Below, one piece after another: positions 8,382-18,151 of a stretch of DNA of 64,000 nucleotides. A program made the translations under genes and the position numbers. The stretch is from the NCBI GenBank assembly GCA_947589155.1, contig CANQBH010000001.1:166332-230331 (forward strand), read 5' to 3'. The stretch comes from an uncultured Lachnospiraceae bacterium. GTDB taxonomy: Bacteria; Bacillota; Clostridia; Lachnospirales; Lachnospiraceae. The notes under the pieces were generated by a model. The model saw only the letters and a list, made by a program, of their open reading frames with translations. It was not told where the DNA came from and ran no database searches. Positions within the stretch are counted from its first letter, which is position 1. Each line of letters opens with the position of its first letter.

Positions 8382-9728
8382 ATGGGGAGAATGTTTGGGA
8401 CCGACGGCGTCCGCGGCGTCGCCGGAAAGGAATTGACGATCGGGCTCGCCACGCAGCTGGGGCAGGCGGGCGCTTATGTACTGACAAAAGAGAGGGCGCA
8501 TAAACCTACGATCATCGTGGGCTGCGATACGCGGATCTCGGGAAATATGCTGGCAAGCGCGCTGATGGCGGGGATCTGCTCCGTGGGCGCAAACGCGATC
8601 TTTGTCGGCGTAATGCCGACGCCGGCGATCGCCTATCTGACGCGGAAACATAAGGTGGACGCGGGAGCCGTTATCTCCGCCTCCCACAATCCGATGGAAT
8701 TTAACGGGATCAAATTTTTTAACGGCGAGGGCTACAAACTTTCCGATTCCCTTGAGGACGAGATCGAGGAACTCATTACAAGCGGCAGGGAACTCAAACT
8801 GCCGACGGGTTCCGATATCGGGACCGTGGAATACCGGTTCGATATGTCGAGGGAATATATCGACTTTATGAAAAAAACGGTTCCCGTAGATCTGCGCGGC
8901 ATGAAGATCGTGATCGACTGCGCGGAGGGCGCGGCTTATGAAACGTCGGTGATAACGCTGCAGGAACTCGGCGCGGAACTCGTGGCGATCCATACGGATC
9001 CGGACGGCACCAACATCAACGCCAACTGCGGTTCGACCCATATGCAGGAATTGCAGGCGCGGGTCGTTTACGAGAAGGCGGCGCTCGGCCTCGCGTTCGA
9101 CGGCGACGCGGATCGGATGCTCGCGGTAGATGAAAACGGCCGTATCGTGGACGGCGATCAGGTCATGGCGATCTGCGCCAATTATATGAAAGAAAAAGGG
9201 ACGTTAAAGGACGATACGGTGGTTGTCACCGTGATGACAAACCTCGGCTTTACCCTGATGGGCGAGCGCGAAGGGCTGCACATCGAAAAGACCAAAGTCG
9301 GCGACCGCTATGTGCTGGAAAACATGCTGGAGAACGGCTACAACCTCGGCGGCGAACAGTCCGGCCATGTGATCTTTCTGGACGACAATACGACGGGCGA
9401 CGGACTGCTCAGCGCCCTTCATCTTCTGGAAGTCATGAAGGCGACGGGCAAACGCTTATCGGAACTGGCGGCGGTGATGGAAGTCCTGCCGCAGGCCTTG
9501 GTCAACGCGAAGGTGCCGAACCACAAAAAAGAAAGTTTTATGGAGTATCCGGAGATCGCGGGCGCGATCGAAGAACTGGAAGCGAAGTTTGCGGGCGAAG
9601 GCAGGGTGCTGATCCGGCCGTCGGGAACGGAGCCGCTGGTGCGCGTCATGATCGAAGGGAAAGACCAGAAACAGATAGAAGACGAGGCAAAGAAATTGGC
9701 AAAACTGATTACAAAGACAATGCTTTAA
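8382..9728 (+). CDS. glmM: Phosphoglucosamine mutase GlmM
   Basis: 448 residues, the usual length. It converts glucosamine-6-phosphate to glucosamine-1-phosphate for UDP-GlcNAc and cell wall synthesis. The start MFGTDGVRG motif, the phosphoserine loop SASHNP (about residue 100), the metal loop FDGDADR (about 240) and the C-terminal phosphate-binding RPSGTEPLVRVM are all present. It is the third gene of the cdaA operon. Its product also feeds the GDP-glucosamine route proposed for the legionaminic genes further on. Confidence 0.98.
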   Translation: MGRMFGTDGVRGVAGKELTIGLATQLGQAGAYVLTKERAHKPTIIVGCDTRISGNMLASALMAGICSVGANAIFVGVMPTPAIAYLTRKHKVDAGAVISASHNPMEFNGIKFFNGEGYKLSDSLEDEIEELITSGRELKLPTGSDIGTVEYRFDMSREYIDFMKKTVPVDLRGMKIVIDCAEGAAYETSVITLQELGAELVAIHTDPDGTNINANCGSTHMQELQARVVYEKAALGLAFDGDADRMLAVDENGRIVDGDQVMAICANYMKEKGTLKDDTVVVTVMTNLGFTLMGEREGLHIEKTKVGDRYVLENMLENGYNLGGEQSGHVIFLDDNTTGDGLLSALHLLEVMKATGKRLSELAAVMEVLPQALVNAKVPNHKKESFMEYPEIAGAIEELEAKFAGEGRVLIRPSGTEPLVRVMIEGKDQKQIEDEAKKLAKLITKTML

Positions 9729-9740
9729 CGAGGTGATGGT

Positions 9741-10007
9741 ATGGTCAGTCAAAAGGTGAAGATCGTCAATCCTACGGGATTGCATTTACGACCGGCCGGC
9801 ATATTCTGTCAGGAAGCGATGAATTATACGTCGAAGATCACGTTCCGATACAGGATGGATTCAACGGCCAACGCAAAAAGCGTACTCAGCGTTTTGGGCG
9901 CCTGCATTAAATCGGGCGACGAAATAGAGATCGTGTGCGAAGGGGAAGACGAAGAAGAGGCGCTGCAAAAACTGGTCGCGCTGGTAGAAAACGGTTTCGG
10001 AGAATAA
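9741..10007 (+). CDS. HPr family phosphocarrier protein
   Basis: 88 residues, the usual HPr length. The phosphorylatable His15 sits in GLHLRPAG, and Ser47 in NAKSVLSVL matches the HPr kinase site (Ser46 in Bacillus). It could be the general PTS phosphocarrier PtsH or a regulatory paralogue (Crh-like proteins lack His15, which is present here). It lies 12 bases after glmM and 18 before leuA, so it is likely in the same transcript; ptsI is not nearby. Confidence 0.88.
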   Translation: MVSQKVKIVNPTGLHLRPAGIFCQEAMNYTSKITFRYRMDSTANAKSVLSVLGACIKSGDEIEIVCEGEDEEEALQKLVALVENGFGE

Positions 10008-10025
10008 GAGGGAGAGAAAAGAGAG

Positions 10026-11708
10026 ATGTTAAACTATAAAAGATATAAACGCAATCCGGTGCTGCACTATCCGCAGAGGCAGTGGCCCGATAAGGAGATT
10101 GAAAAAGCGCCGATCTGGTGCAGCGTAGATCTGCGCGACGGCAATCAGGCGCTGATCGAGCCGATGAACGTGGCGGAAAAGATGGAGATGTTTGAACTCC
10201 TTTTGAAACTGGGATTTAAGGAGATCGAGATCGGTTTTCCGGCGGCGTCGCAGATCGAGTACGATTTTCTGCGGGAACTTGTCAGAAAGAACAAGATTCC
10301 GGACGACGTCAAAGTACAGGTATTGACGCAGTGCCGGAAGGAACTGATCGACCGCACGTTTGAAGCGATCGAGGGAATCAAAAACGTCGTCGTGCATATC
10401 TATAATTCCACGTCCACGCTGCAAAGAGACGTCGTTTTCCACAAAAGCCAGGATGAGATCATCGATATCGCCGTGGAAGGCACGCGGATGGTCAAGGAAC
10501 ATCTTTCGGATTTCGACGGCAATGTGCAGTTGGAATATTCGCCGGAGAGTTTTACCGGAACCGAAGTAGACTTCGCGCTGCGGATCTGTACGGCGGTACA
10601 GAAGGAGTGGGATCACGCGACGGATGCGCCGATCATCTTCAACCTGCCCGCCACGGTGGAAATGAACACGCCGAACGTATACGCGGATCAGATCGAATGG
10701 ATGAGCACGCATTTTGAGGAGCGGGAGAACATCGTTTTGAGCGTCCACCCGCATAACGACCGCGGCACCGGCGTCGCGATCACCGAGCTTGCCCTGCTGG
10801 CAGGCGCCGACCGCGTGGAAGGAACGCTTCTTGGCAACGGCGAACGCACCGGCAACGTCGATATCCTGACGATCGCTTACAATATGTTCTCACAGGGGAT
10901 CGATCCGAAACTGGAGATCGAAAACGTTCGGGAGATCGTCGAGGTGTACGAGCGCTGCTGCAAGATGCAGGTGGATATGCGCCATCCTTATGCGGGGCAG
11001 TTGGTATTCACCGCGTTTTCCGGTTCCCATCAGGACGCGATCAACAAAGGCGTCCATGCGATGCAGGAGCGGGGCAATCCTTATTGGGAAGTGCCGTATC
11101 TGCCGATCGATCCCGCGGATATCGGAAGGAAGTACGAGCCGGTGGTGCGGATCAACAGCCAGTCCGGAAAGGGCGGCGTCGCCTTTGTCATGGACACGGT
11201 CTACGGTTACAAACTGCCGAAAAAAATGCAGCGGGAATTTGCGGACGTCATCCAGTATATGTCGGAGAAGCAGGGCGGCGAGGTGCCGCCGCAGAAGATG
11301 ATGGAGGCGTTCAAGCAGGAATATCTCGAGTGCAAAGAGCCGTTTCGGCTGCTCTTTGTGGATATTGACGACAATATGGAAGACGACGAGACGCACGTAT
11401 CGCTGGACTTCTGCTATCACGGCGAGAAGATCCATTCCGAGGCGGACGGAAACGGCCCGATCGACGCGGTCAAGACCGCGATCCGCCAGTGCGTGCCGCA
11501 GGTGGATATCACGGTGCTGGATTACAGCGAACACTCGCTGGGCGAAGGTTCCGGCGCGAAAGCCGCGGCCTATATCGAGATGCGGGATAACCGCTCCGGC
11601 AACGTCACCTACGGCGTCGGCGTAAGTTCCAACATCACGAGGGCTTCGATCCGCGGAATGTTTTCCGCGTTGAACCGTATTGTAAAAAAAGCGAACGACT
11701 ATGTCTGA
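10026..11708 (+). CDS. leuA: 2-isopropylmalate synthase
   Basis: A 560-residue LeuA of the long type. It condenses 2-ketoisovalerate with acetyl-CoA, the first committed step of leucine synthesis. The catalytic DLRDGNQ (residues 36-42), metal-binding VHPHNDRG (about 240), GNGERTGN, and a C-terminal LeuA allosteric domain (ending in the SSNITRASIRG region) are present. No leader peptide, T-box or attenuator is visible; only 18 bases separate it from the HPr gene, so it appears to be expressed from upstream. Confidence 0.96.
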   Translation: MLNYKRYKRNPVLHYPQRQWPDKEIEKAPIWCSVDLRDGNQALIEPMNVAEKMEMFELLLKLGFKEIEIGFPAASQIEYDFLRELVRKNKIPDDVKVQVLTQCRKELIDRTFEAIEGIKNVVVHIYNSTSTLQRDVVFHKSQDEIIDIAVEGTRMVKEHLSDFDGNVQLEYSPESFTGTEVDFALRICTAVQKEWDHATDAPIIFNLPATVEMNTPNVYADQIEWMSTHFEERENIVLSVHPHNDRGTGVAITELALLAGADRVEGTLLGNGERTGNVDILTIAYNMFSQGIDPKLEIENVREIVEVYERCCKMQVDMRHPYAGQLVFTAFSGSHQDAINKGVHAMQERGNPYWEVPYLPIDPADIGRKYEPVVRINSQSGKGGVAFVMDTVYGYKLPKKMQREFADVIQYMSEKQGGEVPPQKMMEAFKQEYLECKEPFRLLFVDIDDNMEDDETHVSLDFCYHGEKIHSEADGNGPIDAVKTAIRQCVPQVDITVLDYSEHSLGEGSGAKAAAYIEMRDNRSGNVTYGVGVSSNITRASIRGMFSALNRIVKKANDYV

Positions 11709-11737
11709 ATGTTTGCGGATGAGGAGAAGGAAACGGA

Positions 11738-12613
11738 ATGAAAAAGATTTTGGTAACGGGATGCAACGGTCAGCTGGGGCGGGCCGTCAGATGTGAATAC
11801 GCGGAACAGGCGGATTTTCTGCTGACGGACGTGGCGCAGCAAGACGGGATCGTCTCTTTGGATATCACCGATATCGACGCCGTAACGGCGCTCGTTCGGA
11901 AAGAGCGGCCGGACGTCATCATCAACTGCGCGGCGCATACGAACGTCGACGCCTGCGAGCAGCAGTGGGATCTTGCGTATCGGATCAACGCCATCGGCCC
12001 GCGGAACTTGAGCATTGCCGCGGCGGAGATGGACGCGAAGATGATCCATATCTCTACGGATTATGTCTTTGAAGGGAACGGGACGCGCCCGTACACCGAA
12101 TTTGACGCGCCGAATCCCGTGAGCGCCTACGGCAAGACAAAATTAGAAGGCGAAAAGTTTGTGCAGGCCTTTGCAAAGAGATATTTCATTATCCGTACCG
12201 CGTGGCTGTACGGCGACGGAAAGAATTTCGTCAAAACGATGCTTGGACTGGCAAAGACGCACGACGAGGTCAGCGTCGTCTGCGACCAGCGCGGAACGCC
12301 GACGTCCGCGGCGGAACTGGCGAAGATGATCCGTTTTCTGGAAAACACGGACAACTACGGCGTTTTCCACGGCACCTGCGAAGGGGATACCAACTGGGCG
12401 GATTTTACCGACATGATCTTTCAAAAGACCGGAACGGACTGCAGGGTACGCCATGTGACGAGCGCGGAATACGCGAAGATGAATCCTGCGGCGGCAAACA
12501 GGCCGGCGTATTCCATCCTCGACAACTATATGCTGCGCCTGACGACCGACGGTTTTGCCATGGCGCAGTGGGAGGACGCGCTGGATGCGTACTTAGGCGG
12601 GATCGAACGGTAA
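11738..12613 (+). CDS. rfbD: dTDP-4-dehydrorhamnose reductase
   Basis: 291 residues. An SDR-extended enzyme that reduces dTDP-4-keto-L-rhamnose to dTDP-L-rhamnose. It has the NAD(P) motif GCNGQLGR (residues 8-15), the STDYVF element and the catalytic YGKTK (about residue 132). It opens the rhamnose/galactofuranose glycan locus. rfbB and rfbA lie downstream, but rfbC (3,5-epimerase) is not in the window. Confidence 0.95.
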   Translation: MKKILVTGCNGQLGRAVRCEYAEQADFLLTDVAQQDGIVSLDITDIDAVTALVRKERPDVIINCAAHTNVDACEQQWDLAYRINAIGPRNLSIAAAEMDAKMIHISTDYVFEGNGTRPYTEFDAPNPVSAYGKTKLEGEKFVQAFAKRYFIIRTAWLYGDGKNFVKTMLGLAKTHDEVSVVCDQRGTPTSAAELAKMIRFLENTDNYGVFHGTCEGDTNWADFTDMIFQKTGTDCRVRHVTSAEYAKMNPAAANRPAYSILDNYMLRLTTDGFAMAQWEDALDAYLGGIER

Positions 12614-12622
12614 GGAGGAGAG

Positions 12623-13480
12623 ATGCGGCAGCCCTTAGTGAGTATTTGCATACCGACGTATAACAGCGCGGATACGATCGCCGAGACCATGCGCTCCGTG
12701 CTGGCGCAGACCTATCCGCGGATGGAACTGATCGTCGTGGACGACGGTTCTTCGGACGACACTTTTCAGGTGATCTCGGCGGAGAAGGCGCGCTATGAAA
12801 AAGAAGCGGGCGGGGATGCAAAAAAAGAGATCCGCCTTTATCAGAACGAAAGCAACCTCGGCATGGCGGGCAACTGGAACCGGTGTCTGGAACTGTGCGC
12901 CGGAACATACATGAAACTGCTGTGCGCCGACGATCTGCTGGAACCGGAACTGACGGCCCGCGAAGTGGAGATGATGGAACGCCATCCGGAGGTGGATCTG
13001 GTTCAGAGCGATACAAAGTTTATTGACGTCAGCGGCCGCATTACGGGATATTACCGCAGATATTACCGCTCCGGCGTTGTGGAAGGGAAAAAGGCCTGCC
13101 GCTTTTCGCTGTTCACGAGGGATTATCTCGGAGCGCCGCTTGCCAATCTGATCCGGCGTTCCGCGTATGAGCGGCTCGGAGGGTTCGATCCGGCGTTCGT
13201 CTATATCGTGGATTACGATTTTTTCATGAAACTCTGCTGCCGCGGCAAGGTCTATATCATCCACGAACCTTTGAACGCGTTCCGTATCCGGAAGGATTCC
13301 AACACCGGACAGGTGATGAACGGCGACAAAGGGGAGCAATACATCGAAGAACACCGGCGGCTGGTGGAAAAATACGCGAAGAAACTGAAACTCTCGCGGC
13401 CGGAGATCGCGCTCAGCGTGCAGATCAGGAAACTGATGAGTTTTCTGGGCGGGATTTATCTGAAACTGTTTTTACGATAG
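12623..13480 (+). CDS. GT2 family glycosyltransferase
   Basis: A 285-residue GT-A fold transferase: SICIPTYNSADTI near the start, the VVDDGSSDDT nucleotide-binding segment (about residue 40) and LLCADDLLEPE (about 96) as the DxD region. It likely adds a sugar such as rhamnose on the cytoplasmic side. It starts nine bases after rfbD and is followed by a DUF2304 gene, a pairing often seen in Gram-positive rhamnose-polymer loci. The acceptor and donor cannot be read from sequence. Confidence 0.88.
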   Translation: MRQPLVSICIPTYNSADTIAETMRSVLAQTYPRMELIVVDDGSSDDTFQVISAEKARYEKEAGGDAKKEIRLYQNESNLGMAGNWNRCLELCAGTYMKLLCADDLLEPELTAREVEMMERHPEVDLVQSDTKFIDVSGRITGYYRRYYRSGVVEGKKACRFSLFTRDYLGAPLANLIRRSAYERLGGFDPAFVYIVDYDFFMKLCCRGKVYIIHEPLNAFRIRKDSNTGQVMNGDKGEQYIEEHRRLVEKYAKKLKLSRPEIALSVQIRKLMSFLGGIYLKLFLR

Positions 13481-13502
13481 CGGAGTGGTAAAGGAGAAAA
13501 GG

Positions 13503-13943
13503 ATGTCATTAAAAGTACAGATCGTGGTTGCCGCGGCGGCCGTGATCGCGTTGGTCTATATAGGAAATCTGGTACGGATCCGGCGGCTGGAACTCAAATA
13601 CGCCCTGATCTGGTTTTTGGTCGGCGTCCTGCTTCTGGTCTTTGACCTTTCGCCGGGGCTGCTTAATTCCATGACGGAACTGCTGGGGATCACGCTGCCC
13701 ATCAATATGCTGTTTTTTCTGGGATTTGCGTTTGTACTGATGATCATTTTTTCGCAGACGATCGTCATATCGAACCTGACGCGGCGGACGAAGCGGCTGA
13801 CGCAGGAGATCGCGCTCCTGCACCGCAGGATCGACAACATCAAGAGCCGCGAGCAGGAGACGAAAGAGATCATCGCTTCCATCCGCGGGAGCGGCTATGA
13901 GGAAGACGTTCAAAAAGAAGGAGCACAGGAGGAGGAAAGATGA
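13503..13943 (+). CDS. DUF2304 membrane protein
   Basis: 146 residues. Three hydrophobic segments (about residues 5-23, 32-52, 63-88) and a cytoplasmic coiled-coil-like tail (TRRTKRLTQEIALLHRRI) are typical of DUF2304 proteins that accompany polyprenyl-linked glycosyltransferases. I chose ATG 13503 because AAAGGAG lies seven bases before it; the GTG at 13485 has no such site. Its stop overlaps the rfbB start as ATGA, so the two are translationally coupled. Confidence 0.85.
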   Translation: MSLKVQIVVAAAAVIALVYIGNLVRIRRLELKYALIWFLVGVLLLVFDLSPGLLNSMTELLGITLPINMLFFLGFAFVLMIIFSQTIVISNLTRRTKRLTQEIALLHRRIDNIKSREQETKEIIASIRGSGYEEDVQKEGAQEEER

Positions 13944-15025
13944 GAACCTATTTGGTAACAGGCGGCGCGGGATTTATCGGGAGCAATTATATCCACTATA
14001 TGTTCCGCAAGTACGGCGATGCGATCCGCATCATCAATGTGGACAAACTGACCTACGCCGGCAATCTTGAAAATCTGAAGGATATCGAGGACAGAAAAAA
14101 TTATACCTTTGTCCGCGCCGATATCTGCGACAAGGAGGCCATTGCAAAGATCTTCGCCGAAAACGAGATCGACCGTGTGGTGCATTTTGCGGCGGAGTCC
14201 CATGTGGACCGTTCGATCCGGGATCCCGAGGTCTTTGTCAGGACGAACGTCTTAGGGACGGCGGTCATGCTCAATTGCGCGAAAGCGGCGTGGGAAAAAG
14301 AAGACGGAACGTTTGCCGAAGACAAAAAATTCCTGCACGTTTCCACGGACGAGGTGTACGGTTCGCTCGACGACGATCCGAACGCGTATTTCTACGAGAC
14401 GACGCCTTATGACCCGCACAGCCCGTACTCGGCGAGCAAGGCTTCTTCCGACCTGCTGGTGAAGGCGTATATGGATACCTACCGTTTCCCCGCCAACATC
14501 ACGAACTGTTCCAACAACTACGGCCCGTACCAGTTTCCGGAGAAACTGATCCCGCTCATCATCAACAATGCGCTGCACGGACGGAAACTTCCGGTGTACG
14601 GCGACGGCAGGAACATCCGCGACTGGCTCTATGTGGACGACCACGCCAAAGGGATCGATATGGTGCAGGAGCAGGGACGGCTGTTTGAAACATATAATAT
14701 CGGCGGCCACAACGAAAAGCGCAACATCGAGATCATCCATATCATCTTAGATACGCTCCTTGAGATGCTGCCGGAAAACGATCCGCGCCGCGCAAACGTC
14801 AGCGAGGAACTCATCACTTATGTGGAAGACCGGAAGGGGCACGACAGGCGTTACGCCATTGCGCCGGACAAGATCAAGGCCGAGGTCGGCTGGGAGCCGG
14901 AGACGATGTTTAAGGACGGGATCCGGAAGACGATCGCATGGTTCTTTGAACATGAAGAATGGATGGAACATGTGACTTCCGGAGATTATCAGAAATATTA
15001 CGAGGACATGTATGCCGGAAAATAA
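13940..15025 (+). CDS. rfbB: dTDP-glucose 4,6-dehydratase
   Basis: 361 residues. It converts dTDP-glucose to dTDP-4-keto-6-deoxyglucose. The NAD motif GGAGFIGSNY (residues 7-16), the STDEVYG signature (about 134-140) and catalytic YSASKASSD (about 160) are present. Its product is the branch point for rhamnose (RfbD here) and, through the WecE aminotransferase at 29284, for dTDP-4-amino-4,6-dideoxygalactose. It overlaps the next GT2 gene by 14 bases. Confidence 0.96.
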   Translation: MRTYLVTGGAGFIGSNYIHYMFRKYGDAIRIINVDKLTYAGNLENLKDIEDRKNYTFVRADICDKEAIAKIFAENEIDRVVHFAAESHVDRSIRDPEVFVRTNVLGTAVMLNCAKAAWEKEDGTFAEDKKFLHVSTDEVYGSLDDDPNAYFYETTPYDPHSPYSASKASSDLLVKAYMDTYRFPANITNCSNNYGPYQFPEKLIPLIINNALHGRKLPVYGDGRNIRDWLYVDDHAKGIDMVQEQGRLFETYNIGGHNEKRNIEIIHIILDTLLEMLPENDPRRANVSEELITYVEDRKGHDRRYAIAPDKIKAEVGWEPETMFKDGIRKTIAWFFEHEEWMEHVTSGDYQKYYEDMYAGK

Positions 15026-15962
15026 AAACGGAGTCGTCATTGTAACCTATAACCGGCGGGAACTGCTGACAGAATGTCTCGGGCGCGTGTTCGCGCAGAC
15101 CGTTCCGTTTGCGGCGGTCTTTGTGGTGGATAACGGCAGTACGGACGGCACGCGGGAATATCTGCGGGGGCTTTCGGATCCGCGGCTGCGACTTCTGTTT
15201 CAGGAGGAAAACCTCGGCGGGGCCGGCGGCTTTTACGAGGGAGTGAAAGCGGCGCGGGAAGGCGGTTTCGACTGGGTGCTTCTGATCGACGACGACGCGA
15301 TGATCGCGCCGGATTATATGCAGCGCCTTCTCGAGGCGGCGGAGGAGAGAGAACGGCGGGAAGGCCGCACGGTCTATGCCGCGGCGGGAAGCGTATGGAC
15401 GAACGGCAGGATCGATCTGAGCCACCGGCGACGCATATCCGTCCCGCTGCTGTTTCTTGAGCGGCCCGTGCCGGAGAAAGAATACAAAAGCGGCGGCGCG
15501 CCGGTCTGCGACTGCGCCACTTTCTGCGGACTGGCGGTGCGCGGCGCGGCCATCCGGGAGATCGGGCTGCCGAAGAAAGAATATTTCCTTTGGTATGACG
15601 ATGTGGAATACTGCCTGCGGCTGCGCGGGCGGGGCGGCGTCACGCTGGCGGCGTCTGCGGTGCTGGAGCACAAGACCGCGGCTTCCGCGGAGGGCATGAC
15701 CATATCCGGTCTGCTGGATCGTATCGGATGGCGGCAGTATTACGGCTACCGCAACCGCTACGACACGGCGAAGATCCACTTCGGGGCGGCAAGCGCCTTC
15801 TGCGTTGCCGCGGAATACCGTATGATCGCATTTTGCAGCAGGATCCTCATGCTGAAAAAGGAGAACAGGGAGAAGGGCCGGTACGATCTGGCCGTGATCC
15901 ACGATGCGTTGCGTGACGGAAAGAGGGGCGCGCTCGGAAAGAACGCCGCTTACCATCCGTAG
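15012..15962 (+). CDS. GT2 family glycosyltransferase (GlfT-like)
   Basis: 316 residues. It has VVIVTYNRRELL at the start, DNGSTDGT (about residue 38), NLGGAGGF (about 67) and LLIDDDAMI (about 94) as the DxD. The NLGGAGGF signature is shared by rhamnosyl- and galactofuranosyl-transferases such as WbbL/GlfT1. It overlaps rfbB, so it is coupled to donor synthesis. The donor is probably dTDP-rhamnose or UDP-galactofuranose. Confidence 0.87.
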   Translation: MPENKNGVVIVTYNRRELLTECLGRVFAQTVPFAAVFVVDNGSTDGTREYLRGLSDPRLRLLFQEENLGGAGGFYEGVKAAREGGFDWVLLIDDDAMIAPDYMQRLLEAAEERERREGRTVYAAAGSVWTNGRIDLSHRRRISVPLLFLERPVPEKEYKSGGAPVCDCATFCGLAVRGAAIREIGLPKKEYFLWYDDVEYCLRLRGRGGVTLAASAVLEHKTAASAEGMTISGLLDRIGWRQYYGYRNRYDTAKIHFGAASAFCVAAEYRMIAFCSRILMLKKENREKGRYDLAVIHDALRDGKRGALGKNAAYHP

Positions 15963-15979
15963 GAGACAAGGGGGTTAAT

Positions 15980-16978
15980 ATGAAACGATGCAATATTACG
16001 GCGGTTGTGGTAACGAATAACCGCAAGCAGATGCTGGGAGAATGTCTGGAAGCGCTGGAGGCGCAGAAAGCGAAACCGATGACGGTCGCGAACCTTCTCG
16101 GAGAGGATCTGGGCGTCAGCAAGATCAAGCAGTACGGCCCGGGCGGTTTTCATTTTGACGTGCTTGTAGTGGACAACGCCAGCACGGACGGCACTGAAGA
16201 ATATATTCAGGACATGATCGACAGGCATCCGAATAATCTGTCCTATATCCGGCTGGAAGAAAATCTTGGCGGCGCGGGCGGATTTTCCTTCGGAATGAAA
16301 TACGCCGTGGAGCACGGCGCCACTTATGTTTGGGTGATGGACGACGATACGGTACCGGAAAAGGATGCGCTGGAAAAACTCGTGCAGGCGATGATCGCGC
16401 TGAAGGGCGCGAACGAGAGGTTCGGTTTTTTGTCTTCGCAGGCGGTCTGGTCCGACGGCGAGCCGTGCCGGATGAACCGGCAGGAGGAACTCGAGCCGAA
16501 GAACGAAAAACAGCGCCGCCTGATGGAGCAGGATCGGATCATTCCGGTCAAATCGGCGACGTTCGTTTCCCTGCTGATTCCGGCCGGTATGATCACTTCG
16601 ATCGGTCTGCCGCTGAAAGACTATTTTATCTGGGGGGACGACAAGGAATTTACGCTGCGCCTTTCCAATGTGCGCAACTGCTATAAAGTCGAGGACAGCG
16701 TCGTCGTTCACAAGACGAAGAACAACGTGGGATCGAACATCGTGGAGGACGATCTGGAACGGATCCACCGCTACTATTACGCGTACCGGAACGATCTGGC
16801 GACGGCGAGAAAGCGCGGTTTCCGCGAGGTCATGGTATATCACATGGCGTACTGCCTCAACTTCCTGCGCGTGATCTTCCTGAGCAAGGAAGGAAAGGGC
16901 AAGCGCCTCGCCGTAATGCGGCAGGGGAAAAAAGAAGGCAGGAGATTTATGCCTGAGACGGAGTTTCCGGAGATCTGA
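15980..16978 (+). CDS. GT2 family glycosyltransferase (GlfT-like)
   Basis: 332 residues. It is built like the preceding enzyme: AVVVTNNRKQML, a longer insert, then DNASTDGTE, NLGGAGGF and VMDDDTVPE, followed by a conserved WGDDKEF. It is probably a rhamnosyl- or galactofuranosyl-transferase. It has a G6 run at 16632-16637 inside the WGDD codons, but the frame is intact there. Its 3' end overlaps the convergent GT2 gene by 32 bases. Confidence 0.87.
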   Translation: MKRCNITAVVVTNNRKQMLGECLEALEAQKAKPMTVANLLGEDLGVSKIKQYGPGGFHFDVLVVDNASTDGTEEYIQDMIDRHPNNLSYIRLEENLGGAGGFSFGMKYAVEHGATYVWVMDDDTVPEKDALEKLVQAMIALKGANERFGFLSSQAVWSDGEPCRMNRQEELEPKNEKQRRLMEQDRIIPVKSATFVSLLIPAGMITSIGLPLKDYFIWGDDKEFTLRLSNVRNCYKVEDSVVVHKTKNNVGSNIVEDDLERIHRYYYAYRNDLATARKRGFREVMVYHMAYCLNFLRVIFLSKEGKGKRLAVMRQGKKEGRRFMPETEFPEI

Positions 16979-17975
16979 GCGGCAGGAAATGCAAAAAGAG
17001 CCAGAGGGCGAACTCGCGGCTGCGGACCGGAACATGGAGCGTGCGCGGCCGGATCCGGCGGCAGAGCGCGTGAAAATGGCGCAGGGTCTTTTTATACTGC
17101 CGTCTGTGGTCGCGGCCCGTTGCCTTTTCGTCTTCTTTCAGGAAGCGCAGGTCGTGCAGGCAGAAAGAAAAATAAAAGTTGTATGCAGTGATGTATGCAG
17201 CTTTATTTTTTTCCTCGAGGCAGTCAAGGATCAGGTCGTAAGAATGATACGCCGCGAGAAGGCGCGGAATCCGCCGGGATTCGTCCTGCGTCAGGCTGGA
17301 GGAAAGATAGCGGTAGTGGTAGAGGACGTCGGGCATGAGCAGGATCTTCGCGTCGTTGGCGACGGCCTGCAGGATCCAGAGTTTGTCCTCGTAGATGTTG
17401 ATGGCGGTATTGAAGGGAAGCGGCGCCGACGGATCGGACGGATCCCGCTTTAGGGACGAAGCGCGCCAGAGTTTGTTCCACGGATAACCGCCGCCGCAGC
17501 GGTAGTTGTCCGCGGCGACTTCCGCCTGAAAATAGACGCCGGAGACGATCTGCGGCCGCTCCGCGACGATGTGGTCGAACGAGGCGTCCTGCGAGAAATC
17601 TTTCCAGCCGAATACCACGCAGTCGGCGCGGGCGTTTTCCAGTGCCGCAACCGCTCGCTCCCATGCGTCCGGAAGCAGGAGATCGTCGGAATCCAAAAAA
17701 GTCAGATACGCGCCGCGCGCCAGAGGAAGCGCCGCGTTCCTCGCCGCGCTGACGCCCGCGTTTTTCTGGTGGATCACGGTGATCCGCGCGTCTTTTTTGG
17801 CATAGGAATCGCAAAGAAGCGCCGCGCCGTTCTTGGAGCCGTCGTCGACAAGGAACAGTTCAAAATGCGGATAGGTCTGGCACAGGACGCTGTCAATGCA
17901 GGCCCGCAGATACGCTTCCGGCGTTTCGTATATCGGAATGATGGCGGAGATGACCGCCGCTTGTTCCCGCTCCAT
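16947..17975 (-). CDS. GT2 family glycosyltransferase, convergent orientation
   Basis: 342 residues on the minus strand, against the direction of the rest of the locus. It has ISAIIPIYETPEAYL, LVDDGSKNGA (about residue 40) and FLDSDDLLLPD (about 95), a typical GT-A core, then a basic C-terminal tail. It is likely made from its own promoter between it and the flippase gene. The donor is not predictable. Confidence 0.87.
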   Translation of the reverse strand: MEREQAAVISAIIPIYETPEAYLRACIDSVLCQTYPHFELFLVDDGSKNGAALLCDSYAKKDARITVIHQKNAGVSAARNAALPLARGAYLTFLDSDDLLLPDAWERAVAALENARADCVVFGWKDFSQDASFDHIVAERPQIVSGVYFQAEVAADNYRCGGGYPWNKLWRASSLKRDPSDPSAPLPFNTAINIYEDKLWILQAVANDAKILLMPDVLYHYRYLSSSLTQDESRRIPRLLAAYHSYDLILDCLEEKNKAAYITAYNFYFSFCLHDLRFLKEDEKATGRDHRRQYKKTLRHFHALCRRIRPRTLHVPVRSREFALWLFLHFLPLRSPETPSQA

Positions 17976-18064
17976 AGAGTTGATCCCTTTGCCCTTTCAT
18001 AAGATACTTTTATTATCGCCAATCCGGTTTTGAATTGCAAGTTGAATTGCAGGCACGGTATTTT

Positions 18065-18093
18065 TTTACATTTGCCTGCAATTATGTTACAAT
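18065..18093 (+). promoter_or_regulatory. Sigma-A type promoter before flippase gene
   Basis: TTTACA, 17 bases, TACAAT, ending about 58 bases before the flippase ATG. It would restart transcription after the reverse-oriented GT2 gene. Confidence 0.7.
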
Positions 18094-18151
18094 GATGATA
18101 ATTTTACAGCGGGATGCGCTTACTATGAGGGAAAGATAAGGTTTTTGTATT

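Noticed and set aside
16632..16637. G6 run in a GT2 gene of the first glycan locus
   Set aside because: Encodes the conserved WGDD codons, frame intact, and no longer runs occur in that locus.
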